Of a DNA stretch of 64,000 nt, positions 22,768 to 32,994 are shown in pieces (position 1 is the first letter of the stretch; each line of letters opens with the position of its first letter). Source of the DNA: Lithobates sylvaticus (Eukaryota; Chordata; Amphibia; Anura; Ranidae); NCBI GenBank assembly GCA_028564925.1, contig CM053029.1:185136286-185200285 (forward strand). Direction: 5' to 3'. The position numbers and the translations under genes were made by a program. The notes below the pieces were generated by a model, which searched no databases, had not been told where the DNA came from, and saw nothing but the letters and a program-made list of their open reading frames with translations.

Positions 22768-25528
22768 TGTAAGTGGAGACTAACTAAAGAAAGTGGACTT
22801 TATAGGCACAAAAATACATATACTACAAAATATAAAAAAAGGGTATTTTATTAAAAATATATGTATATATATATCGAATCGCGAAAAAATCAGCGATTAC
22901 ATATGCTCAAAATATATTTAGTAACGTAGTAAACAACATCAGACCTTCTTGAGCTAAATCCTCTGACAAGAAAAAACGGACCTCCGCATCAGCATCACCC
23001 CAGATCTACAGGACCTAGTTCTATTTTCTATATAAATATAAAAAGAATTTCGCGCAATATATAGCTAATAATAAAGTGCAATAAGGAATATTTCAGTAAT
23101 ATAAATACAATAGTAATATCAATACTACTGGTGAGAGATAATAAATAATACAGTACTAATAAGCATCAGTGTCTACATTAAGTAGTAAATAAAGTGACTA
23201 GTGCATATGTGCAAAAACCTTATTAGAAGTACCCTATAAGGTGCTGTGGGATGAAGGTGAAAATAAATTCAAACAATCAGATAGATTCAAACAATCATAG
23301 TGCATTAAAGTGCTATACGATTAAAATAATTAATGATGAAACGTCAAATAATGGATGAGTAATTAATGACAGATGGATGGTTATCAGATGCTAATGGAAA
23401 AATAATAATAATAAAAAATAGTCCCAGGTTGGATAAAATATATATGAATAAAACAGTGTCCAAGTTAGTCCATCCGGTCCTGATAGTATATGTAGTCAGG
23501 TACCGTATTCGCTCTAATTATGCAGTAATAATATATTCCATTCATTCAGTTTATCAGCATCAACTGCATGATGTAGATATTAAATCCTATATATTTTCTG
23601 CAGCGGGTACTTGGTCCTGATTTTCATAAAATTCAATCCAATCGCTAGTCTCTCAAAACTCTCACCTCAAATATATAAGATTGTAGCTTTTCGGGCATAT
23701 CCTATAGCCCCATGGATTGTAGATACAGGTTATTCAGCATAAAACTGGTAAGAGTAAAAAACTTCTCCTTTAAGAACGTTTAAAATCTTGATTCCTGCAG
23801 TGCTCAGTGTCAAAGTATGACAAGGGGCAAAGAAACAAGAAAGGGAAGCCTCCACTAGTGTAGTATCTTGGTTAAATATGAGCAAGTTTATTTAAACACA
23901 GTGGGTGGACTCTTACATTAAAATCAAGGTTTAAAAGCAATATACGGCATAGACAAATATAGAAAAAAGGAGCTCCTAGGCGTTCTCAGCGCCTTCTCAC
24001 GTCTCACGTCTCCTTCTCTGCCTACGGCCACTCCCTACGCGTTACGACACGTCACGTGTCTTCATCTGGGGATGAAGACACGTGACGTGTCGTAACGCGT
24101 AGGGAGTGGCCGTAGGCAGAGAAGGAGACGTGAGACGTGAGAAGGCGCTGAGAACGCCTAGGAGCTCCTTTTTTCTATATTTGTCTATGCCGTATATTGC
24201 TTTTAAACCTTGATTTTAATGTAAGAGTCCACCCACTGTGTTTAAATAAACTTGCTCATATTTAACCAAGATACTACACTAGTGGAGGCTTCCCTTTCTT
24301 GTTTCTTTGCCCCTTGTCATACTTTGACACTGAGCACTGCAGGAATCAAGATTTTAAACGTTCTTAAAGGAGAAGTTTTTTACTCTTACCAGTTTTATGC
24401 TGAATAACCTGTATCTACAATCCATGGGGCTATAGGATATGCCCGAAAAGCTACAATCTTATATATTTGAGGTGAGAGTTTTGAGAGACTAGCGATTGGA
24501 TTGAATTTTATGAAAATCAGGACCAAGTACCCGCTGCAGAAAATATATAGGATTTAATATCTACATCATGCAGTTGATGCTGATAAACTGAATGAATGGA
24601 ATATATTATTACTGCATAATTAGAGCGAATACGGTACCTGACTACATATACTATCAGGACCGGATGGACTAACTTGGACACTGTTTTATTCATATATATT
24701 TTATCCAACCTGGGACTATTTTTTATTATTATTATTTTTCCATTAGCATCTGATAACCATCCATCTGTCATTAATTACTCATCCATTATTTGACGTTTCA
24801 TCATTAATTATTTTAATCGTATAGCACTTTAATGCACTATGATTGTTTGAATCTATCTGATTGTTTGAATTTATTTTCACCTTCATCCCACAGCACCTTA
24901 TAGGGTACTTCTAATAAGGTTTTTGCACATATGCACTAGTCACTTTATTTACTACTTAATGTAGACACTGATGCTTATTAGTACTGTATTATTTATTATC
25001 TCTCACCAGTAGTATTGATATTACTATTGTATTTATATTACTGAAATATTCCTTATTGCACTTTATTATTAGCTATATATTGCGCGAAATTCTTTTTATA
25101 TTTATTACCTTATTGTGTATTTGTGAACACATCACATTTTGCAGCAGAGCACTATTTATTTATTTATATTTTGGCTATTTCACATACTCCAAGTAGCGCG
25201 AGGGACACATATTCACACTATTTTCTATATACACTATTTATGCCAGTGATCAGTATAGAATATCTGGTTTTGTATACTTCTTACATGTGTCTACTTATGA
25301 TATTATCAAGATCAATACATCTCACTGTTTGGGTGTTGTTTTGCTGATAAGAAGGTCTGATGTTGTTTACTACGTTACTAAATATATTTTGAGCATATGT
25401 AATCGCTGATTTATCGCGATTCGATATATATACATATATTTTTAATAAAATACCCTTTTTTTATATTTTGTAGTATATGTATTTTTGTGCCTATAAAGTC
25501 CACTTTCTTTAGTTAGTCTCCACTTACA
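22768..25528. repeat. 2.76-kb palindrome, PLE-type
   Basis: Two nested pairs of arms are visible. The inner arms (about 23033-24066 and 24071-25104) are each about 1.03 kb, almost identical, and meet at a 4-base centre (TGGG). The outer arms (22768-22950 and 25349-25528) are about 180 bp. Between inner and outer arms the two sides differ: about 82 bp of one sequence on the left and 244 bp of another on the right. The two inner arms encode identical 84-codon frames, which only reflects their identity. An AATAAA-containing non-coding region and the hammerhead-like centre suggest a PLE terminal repeat dimer. No target duplication was found. Confidence 0.75.
24071..24112 (+). ncRNA. Hammerhead-like motif at palindrome centre
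   Basis: GATGA begins exactly at the start of the right arm. Then comes a perfect hairpin (GACAC/GTGTC), GTAAC in place of GAAAC, then GCGTAGGGAGTGGCC. The order matches the other hammerhead-like cores. The left arm holds the mirror copy at 24025-24066 on the minus strand. Confidence 0.4.
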
Positions 25529-25623
25529 CTGGGTTCCAAACATGCCTGAGTTCCTCCCTACTTGTAATGTTGAAGACATTGCACAGCTTATCTAAACTGC
25601 TTCTTCACTGCTGATGAGTGTTA

Positions 25624-26049
25624 AGCCCCATACACACGGTCGGATTTTTGCATGGATTCTGTCCGATCGGACAATTTTGTTGAAAAATCAGACCGTGTGT
25701 ATGCACCATCGGACAGTGTACGTCGGATTGTCCGACGGACAAAGTCCTATCTCCTGCTGGATAGATTTTCCGACAACACGGTCCGATCACACCAAATCCG
25801 ATCGTGTGTCTGGTTGTCCGACCGGACAAAGTGCTACGCATGCTCAGATCACATTACAAGACCAAAGCTATTGGCTACTAGCCTCTACGTAGTCCCGTCG
25901 TAGGCAACAAACGTCACCACGTTCAGAATGATCGGATTTTCCGACAACTTTGTCCGACCGTGTGTACGCAAAACCAACATCAGACAAAGTATGACGGACA
26001 TGGTCCGACGGACCTGGTCCTCGGATAATCCGCGCGTGTGTATGGGGCT
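25624..26049. mobile_element. TTA-flanked MITE (Harbinger-like target)
   Basis: The left end AGCCCCATACACACGGTCGG and the right end GTGTGTATGGGGCT are inverted repeats, and TTA flanks both sides (25621-25623 and 26050-26052). A 3-bp TWA duplication fits PIF/Harbinger. The interior repeats short CGGA/TCCG motifs and has no transposase. Confidence 0.75.
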
Positions 26050-26052
26050 TTA

Positions 26053-26466
26053 GGCTATTTTCACACTGGGGCACTGGGTGCGCTGGCGGTAAAGCGGCGC
26101 TATATTTAGCGCCGCTTTACCGTCGTTTTAGCAGCGCATTTCGGCCGCTAGCGGGGCGGTTTTACCCCCCGCGAGCTGCCGAAAAAGGGTTAATACCGCC
26201 CACAAAGCGCCGCTCCAACGGCGCTTTGCGGGCGGGTTCGGATCGCTGCCCCATTGTTTTCAATGGGAGGGGGCGCTTTAGGAGCGGTAAATACACCGCT
26301 CCTACAGCGCACCAAAGATGCGGCTTGCAGGACATTTTTCAGCGTCCTGTAAGCGCACCGCTCCAGTGTGAAAGCCCTCGGGCTGTTTTCAGCTGTTTTC
26401 GGTCGGTTTGCAGGCGCTATTTTTAGCGCAATAGCGCCTGCAAACCGCCCCAGTGTGAAAGGGGCC
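26053..26466. mobile_element. TTA-flanked MITE with CACACTGGGGC ends
   Basis: The left end GGCTATTTTCACACTGGGGC pairs with the right end CCCCAGTGTGAAAGGGGCC, and TTA flanks both sides (26050-26052 and 26467-26469). The interior is GC-rich with strong hairpins such as AGGCGCTA near 26413. It shares its left TTA with the neighbouring MITE. Confidence 0.75.
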
Positions 26467-26469
26467 TTA

Positions 26470-28377
26470 GGAATATACCCCAGCATTTATGCAGTCACAC
26501 AGGTAACTTTTGAGTGCCAAAGAACAGAATAGGGGATGTGAAGGTTTGTGGAAAGACAAATTTTGTTATACAATGCAAATCCTTGGATCTCCAAAAAGTC
26601 TGCAACAGAAGTTTTTTCTCAAAGGGACTTCTCTGTATATCAGGGTAAAATACGCTTTTTGGTCTCAAAAGAATGTCTCTGTAGAACAGGAAAAATTCAG
26701 AAAGAACCCTCTGCACATTGCTTTCAACACGCTTTCAAGCAAACTTTGCATAAAAAGAGAGATTTTCAGTTCACACACATTACAATGCATGTTTAACCAG
26801 ATGCCGACTGTCCCACGTACATTTACTGTGGCAGGGCGGCCGCTCTGGGCAGAATCACGTACCTGTGTGTTCTGTACTTCCTGGTTTCGGGGGGAAAGCA
26901 GTTGTGCTGCCGGCAGCCTGCTCCCACTGTCACCAATCGTTTTGTACCCAGGAAGAAAAACAAGGCAGATTGCCATGGGCTAGCATTAAGGAGTCATTAA
27001 CTCAAACAATAGACAGACACATTGAATTCTTTATAACACAACTTTATTTGTTTGGATAATATTTTTGGCCCTGGTGTTGGTCAAAGGGTAACCTTAAAAT
27101 GAAGTATTAAATTAAATAACATTTAGCCATCTTGGCTATATCAAACTAAATTATTTTGAGACACAGTGTCCATCCAGACAATGCTGGACGACTAATCCCC
27201 TACTAACCAACACCATGACTGTGAAATGGACAAAAGAATGAAATAAAATGGAGAGGGAGGGTGGGAGTCCCGGTCTTGTGCTGCGGACTGCGGTAACGGC
27301 TGGCCGGTTCCCCCTTTTAAAACCTCCGGTTTCGCGGGCTTTAGAGCGCCCGCTGCATCCTCCAATCAGCGCTTGTTGCTAACCTGCTTGTAACCAATGG
27401 CAACCTAGAATAAAACACAGCATTCCCCTTATGCAATCCCATGTTCGCCCTGCTTACTGCATAGCTTGTCATTCTGTGACAAGGGAATTCAGTGATCTTG
27501 TGTTTCTGCTAAGCAGGAACACAGATCTCTGCCTTCCCACAGTACAAGCACCCCCCACGCAGTTAGCAAGCACTCCCTAGGAACACATTTAACCCTTTGA
27601 TCGCCCCTTATGTTAACCCCTTTCCCGCCAGTGTCGTTAGTACAGTGACTGTGCATTTTTTTTAGGACTGATCACTGTATTAGTGTCAAGTGTGTCAGTT
27701 AGGTGTCCGATTTGTCCACTGAAATATTGCAGTCCTGCAACAAGTCGCTGATCGCTGCCATTACTAGTACAAAATAAATAAATAAATAAAAATTCCAAAA
27801 ATATATCCCATGGTTTGTAGACGCTATAACTTTTGCGCAAACCAATCAATACCAATCAATATATGTTTATCGGTGGACCTCAGACCGGCATGGTGGGTAA
27901 TGCTGGGTGGAGTGGAGGCAGATCAGCAAACGTCTGTTTGCTGATCTCCCCTTCCAGCTACTGACCTGGAAGCAACGTGTAAAATGTCACTTACGGGTCC
28001 TAGTGTCATTCTAGCTGGGGAAGAAACTAATGGTGCACCTGGAGGACAGGTAAGAACCCTTTCTTTTAATTACCAATTCAGATGGTATGTGGCGCTACCC
28101 TTCCTATTTTTCTTTTAATTACCGATGTCCCAATAAAGAAAACTTGTCACCAAAAAAGCATCACAAAGGGGACCTTTTGGCCCTTATGTGATGGAAAAAA
28201 AAAAGATTAGGCCAAATTATTTTATTTTTTTTAAAGTGTAAAAAATGAAAGTTACACCTAAGCACCTAAAATCCCCTTCAATTTTTTTTAACCTAACCCC
28301 GCCCACCACATACATGCACATACAATAATAAATAAATGCGTTGGAGGCCCCTACGCGCAAAAAGGTTGATTGCGCTA
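26470..28377. other. Unassigned repeat-derived DNA
   Basis: No gene is recognised. TTAACCAGATGCCGACTG near 26793 resembles the start of a TTAA MITE, and 27600-27850 resembles the interior of the related element at 52831 (ACAGTGACTG, GATCGCTGCCATTACTAG). Both look like old fragments. Open frames up to 157 codons near 26510 show no known motif. Confidence 0.35.
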
Positions 28378-28442
28378 CACATAGTTACATAGTTACATAG
28401 TTAGTTAGGTTGAAAAAAGACACAAGTCCATCCAGTTCAACC

Positions 28443-28448
28443 ACAAAT

Positions 28449-28505
<57 letters not shown>

Positions 28506-28625
28506 TATACACATACATATACATATATATATATACATACACACACACATACACACACATATACACACATACATACATATATATATATACATACACACAT
28601 ATACATATATATACATATATATATA
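28443..28625. repeat. (TA)n/(CA)n microsatellite
   Basis: Alternating TA and CA/TACA runs follow an A tract inside the CR1 3' UTR. Long Tyr/Ile- and Thr-rich frames across it are artefacts. Confidence 0.95.
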
Positions 28626-28792
28626 TCATACAATCCCATATCCCCCATTCTATACCCACAGTTGATCCAGAGGAAGGCAAAAAAAAACCCCAGCAGAACA
28701 TTCTCCAATTTGCTAAAGCTGGGGAAAAAAATTCCTTCCTGATCCCCCGAGAGGCAATCGGATTTTCCCTGGATCAACTTTACCTATAAATG

Positions 28793-29938
28793 TCAGTACC
28801 CAGTTATATTATGTACATTTAGGAAAGTATCCAGGCCTTTCTTAAAGCAATCTACTGAGCTGGCTAGAACCACCTCTGCAGGGAGTCTATTCCACATTTT
28901 CACAGCTCTTACTGTGAAGAAACCTTTCCTTATTTGGAGATGAAATCTCTTCTCCTCTAGACGTAAAGAGTGCCCCCTTGTCCTCTTTGTTGACCGTAAA
29001 GTGAATAACTCAACACCAAGTTCACTATATGGACCCCTTATATATTTATACATGTTGATCATATCCCCCCTTAATCTCCTCTTATCAAGGGTGAATAAAT
29101 TCAGTTCCTCTAATCTTTCCTCATAGCTGAGCTCCTCCATGCCTCTTATCAGTTTGGTTGCCCTTCTCTGCACTTTCTCCAGTTCCCCAATATCCTTTTT
29201 GAGAACTGGTGCCCAAAACTGAACTGCATATTCCAGATGAGGTCTTACTAATGATTTGAACAGGGGCAAAATTATATCTCTCTCTCTGGAGTCCATACCT
29301 CTCTTAATACAAGAAAGGACTTTGCTCGCTTTGGAAACTGCAGCTTGGCATTGCATGCTATTATTGAGTTTATGATCTACCAAAACCCCCAGATCCTTCT
29401 CCACTACGGATTCCCCCAGTTGTACTCCCCCTAGCATGTATGATGCATGCATATTCTTAGCCCCCAAGTGCATAACTTTACATTTATCAACATTAAACCT
29501 CACCTGCCACATAGTCGCCCAATTTGACAGAGCATTGAGGTCAGCTTGTAAATTGGAGACCTCCTGTAGGGACGTTATTCCACTGCATAGCTTGGTGTCA
29601 TCTGCAAAGACAGAAATGTTACTTTTGATCCCAGACCCAATATCATTTATAAAGATATTAAAAAGTAAGGGTCCCAGCACTGAACCTTGGGGTACACCAC
29701 TGATAACCTTAGCCCATTCAGAGTAAGAATCATTAACCACGACTCTCTGAATTCTGTCTTTTAGCCAGTTTTCTATCCATTTACAAACCGATATTTCCAA
29801 ACCTGTAGACCTTACCTTACACATGAGCCGTGTGTGGGGAACTGTATCGAACGCTTTTGCAAAATCCAAGTATACCACGTCCACAGCCACGCCTCTGTCC
29901 AAGGTTTTACTTACCACCTCATAAAAAGAAATGTTACA
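28793..29938 (-). pseudogene. CR1 reverse transcriptase, C-terminal 380 residues
   Basis: The frame reads CNISFYEVVSKTLDRG, then VVYLDFAKAFDTVPHTRLM (first catalytic Asp region), [20 protein letters not shown], and SVFADDTKLCSGI with the FADD catalytic pair. The C-terminal region ends TFLNVHNITGY. It is uninterrupted from the truncation point to its stop at 28793. The endonuclease and RT start are missing, so it cannot act alone. The longer open frame continuing to 30130 includes unrelated MITE sequence and is not part of the gene. Confidence 0.9.
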
Positions 29939-32058
29939 CAATGGGGCTGATTTACTAAAATGAATGCGCTGCGCCGGTTCATACCATATTTGGTGCACCA
30001 GATAAATTATTAAGTGAGCGTATGAACCGGCGCATACATAAGCGCAACACATAATATACCGGCGCACCGCGATAATAGTATGCCATTGATAATAGCGCAC
30101 GCTAACAGTCCATTCACACAGGGGCAACACGACTTCCAGCGCTACTTGGGGCGACTTACAACACGACTTGGGGCGACTTACATTACGACTTTAAGTCGCC
30201 CCCAGGCCAGGCGACTTTAATTAAAAAAAAAAAAAAAAAAATGGCATGGGTTCCCAGCTCTTCAGGTCTGGTATGGATATTAAGGGGAACCCTGCGCCAA
30301 AAAAAAAAAAGGTGGCGTGGGGGCCCCCCTCAAAATTCATACCAGACCCTTATCCGAGCACGCAACCTGGCAGGCCGAAGTTAAAGAGGGGGGACGAGAG
30401 AGCGCCCCCCCCTCCTGAACCATACCAGGCCACATGCCCTCAACATTGGGAGGATGCTTTGGGGTCCCCCCCAAAGCACCTTGTCCCCATGTTGATGAGG
30501 ACAAGGGCCTCATCCCCACAACCCTTGCCCGGTGGTTGTGGGGGTCTGCGGGCGGGGGGCTTATCGGAATCTGGAAGCCCCCTTTAACAAGAGGACCCCC
30601 AGATCCCGGCCTCCCCCCCTGTGTCAAATGGTAAGGGGGTACAAATGTACCCCTACCATTTCACAAAAAAAGTGACAAAGAGTTAAAAATGACAGGAGAC
30701 AGTCTTTGACAAGTCCTTTATTAAAGTCTTCTTTCTTCTGGTCTTCTTCCTTCTTCCTTTCTTCATCCTTTGGTTTTCTTCATCTTCTTCCTCCATCTTC
30801 TTCTTCCTCCGATCCGCTTCTTCTTGCTCCGGTGTTCTCGTCCGGCATCTTCCTCCACGTCGTCTCTTCTTCGTTATTGGGCCACTCCGCGCAATAAGAG
30901 GCTCCAGCTGTGGGACGCTTCTCTTCTTCTTCATCTTCTTCCTCTGATCCGCTTCTTGCTCCGGTGTTCTCGTCCGGCATCTTCCTCCACGGCGTCTCTT
31001 CTTCGTTATTGGGCCGCTCTGCACAATGGAAGGCTCCCGCTGTGTGATGCTTCTCTTCTTCTGACAGGTCTTATATAACGGAGGCCGGGGCCACCCGGTG
31101 ACCCCGCCCCCCTCTGATGCATGGAACCGTGTGTCAGAGGGGGCGGGGTCACCGGGTGGCCCCGTCCTCCGTTATATAAGACCTGTCAGAAGAAGAGAAG
31201 CATCACACAGCAGGAGCCTCCCATTGCGCAGAGCGGCCCAATAACAAAGAAGAGACGCCATGGAGGAAGATGCCGGACGAGAACACCGGAGCAAGAAGCA
31301 GATCGGAGGAAGAAGAAGATGAAGAAACCGAAAGATGAAGAAAGGAAGAAGGAAGAAGACCAGAAGAAAGAAGACTTTAATAAAGGACTTGTCAAAGACC
31401 GTCTCCTGTCATTTTTAACTCTTTTGTCACTTTTTTGGTGAAATGGTAGGGGTACCCCCTTACCATTTCACACAGGGGGGAGGCCGGGATCTGGGGGTCC
31501 CCTTGTTAAAGGGGGCTTCCAGATTCCGATAAGCCCCCCGCCCGCAGACCCCCACAACCACCGAGCAAGGGTTGTGGGGATGAGGCCCTTGTCCTCATCA
31601 ACATGGGGACAAGGTGCTTTGGGGGGACCCCAAAGCATCCTCCAAATGTTGAGGGCATGTGGCCTGGTATGGTTCAGGAGGGGGGGCACTCTCTCGTCCC
31701 CCCTCTTTTCCTGCGGCCTGCCAGGTTGCGTGCTTGGATAAGGGTCTGGTATGGATTTTGAGGGGGGCCCCCACGCCATTTTTATTTTGGGCGTGGGGTT
31801 CCCCTTAAAATCCATGCCAGACCTGAAGGGTCTGGTATGGATTTGAGGGGGACCCCCACGCCATTTTTTTTTTGGCGCAGGGTTCCTCTTAATATCCATA
31901 CCAGACCTGAAGGGCCTGGTATGGAATTTCGGGGGACCCCCACGCATTTTTTTAATTTCTTAATGCTAACATTGCCGAAATGCGTCGCAAATCCTACAGT
32001 AAAACGCTGCTAAAAATAGCCGCCGACGCTATAGGCGGATCGGTGTGAAAGGGGTCTT
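29939..32058. mobile_element. MITE relic split by the foldback element
   Basis: The left part (to 30221) includes CCATTCACACAGGGGC near 30108 and repeats of GGGGCGACTTAC. The right part (31958-32058) ends GGTGTGAAAGGGGTCTTAG. Such ends resemble the MITE at 26053. The two parts may be one element interrupted by 30222-31957, but the left end is not certain. Confidence 0.4.
30222..31957. mobile_element. Foldback element with about 0.85-kb inverted arms
   Basis: The left arm (30222-31117) and right arm (31134-31957) are inverted copies around a 16-base loop. The left arm has an internal tandem duplication of about 116 bp (near 30780-31020), and the right arm an extra copy of a CTGGTATGGAT module. 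Both arms carry short frames rich in Arg/Lys/Glu (such as 113 aa at 30683-31024 minus and 106 aa at 31121-31441 plus) that derive from the GAAGAAG-rich inner arms. No transposase is present. Related module fragments occur at 51900-53840. Confidence 0.8.
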
Positions 32059-32065
32059 AGGGGTA

Positions 32066-32289
32066 TCAGAGTGAAGGGGCTGAATACAAATGCACGCCAC
32101 ACTTTTCAGATATTTATTTGTAAAAAATTTTGAAAACCATTTATCATTTTCCTTTCACTTCACAATTACGTGCCACTTTGTGTTGGTCTATAACATAAAA
32201 TCCCAATAAAATGCATTTAAGTTTTTGGTTGTAACATGACAAAATGTGGAAAATGTTAAGGGGTATGAATACTTTTTCAAGGCACGGTA
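32066..32289 (-). mobile_element. Solo Tc1-type terminal repeat
   Basis: The stretch begins near GGGGCTGAATACAAATGCACG and ends GAATACTTTTTCAAGGCACGG. That is the inner and outer direct-repeat pair of an IR/DR-type Tc1 terminal repeat. No transposase or partner repeat is found. Confidence 0.65.
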
Positions 32290-32771
32290 ACTGTTTCCCA
32301 TCATGTTGTGATGAAATATCTGGAACTGAGATCCCAGTACTTCACATTTACTCCAGCCATTACAAGGGGGGTTGACTCTCCTGGATTAGTGATTCAGTTC
32401 ATTGGATGGTGCATGAAACAGGAGAAGTGGGAACACCTCATTGAGGGCAGTTACAGAGCAGGATTGTAAGGTACACTACAAGGTACACTACAAGAGACGT
32501 AAGAAGCCAGTAAACAACTAATCCCAGAGGGCTCCACATATAACTGACTCCACATAAAACTGAAATATCACTTTTGGGCGGACTGACCCTTTAACTGTAC
32601 AGGTGGCACAAAGGAAACAGTGGTGGGAGTGTGCAACCACCCCCCACCCCCCCCCCACCCCCACTGCTGCTGACATATGGAATACACAAGTGTGTTAAAG
32701 GGTATGTAAACTACAATGAACTACTATATGGGCCAGTTTGAAAAAAGATACTGACAGAAATCCAGTTAGCT
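32290..32771. other. Unassigned, with a C-rich tract
   Basis: The only notable feature is a run of C and A at 32638-32664. No gene is recognised. Confidence 0.4.
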
Positions 32772-32775
32772 TTTA

Positions 32776-32990
32776 AAGTGGAAGTAAACCCCCCTATAGT
32801 TTTCAGCCAAGGAAGCTGCCATCTTTGCCTCTGTTTAATCTTCAACTGCCACAGTGCTGCACATGTGATCCGTTATGACACCAGCCATTGGATGGTTTGA
32901 CTGTTTGGTTGAGAGCACAGCCAATGTGCAGTTAGCATTCACGGCATGCCTTTTTTTTTAGACTGTTAAATCGATGGGTTTACTTCCGCT
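32776..32990. mobile_element. Short TTAA MITE
   Basis: The left end AGTGGAAGTAAACCC pairs with the right end GGGTTTACTTCCGCT. TTAA flanks both sides (32772-32775 and 32991-32994). The element is 215 bp and non-coding. Confidence 0.75.
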
Positions 32991-32994
32991 TTAA

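Larger units (their letters stand above)
28378..29938 (-). mobile_element. CR1-type LINE, 5'-truncated
   Basis: On the minus strand the element ends in three tandem copies of an 8-bp unit (AACTATGT), a CR1-style 3' tail, at 28378-28404. The 3' UTR contains a polymorphic-looking (TA)n/(TG)n stretch (28443-28625). The coding part starts inside the reverse transcriptase at about 29938, where unrelated MITE DNA begins. Confidence 0.88.

Noticed and set aside
23366-24771. Two identical 84-codon frames facing each other
   Set aside because: They lie in the arms of a near-perfect palindrome, so identity says nothing about coding, and they have no known motif.
22768-25528. A DIRS-type or cut-and-paste transposon with long inverted repeats
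   Set aside because: No tyrosine recombinase or transposase frame and no target duplication were seen; the centre and tail fit a PLE-type palindrome better.
28385-28777. 130- and 110-codon frames rich in Tyr, Ile and Val or Thr and His
   Set aside because: They are translations of (TA)n/(CA)n microsatellite DNA.
29939-30130. N-terminal 65 codons of the 445-codon CR1 frame
   Set aside because: They lie in unrelated MITE sequence beyond the 5' truncation point and have no RT similarity.
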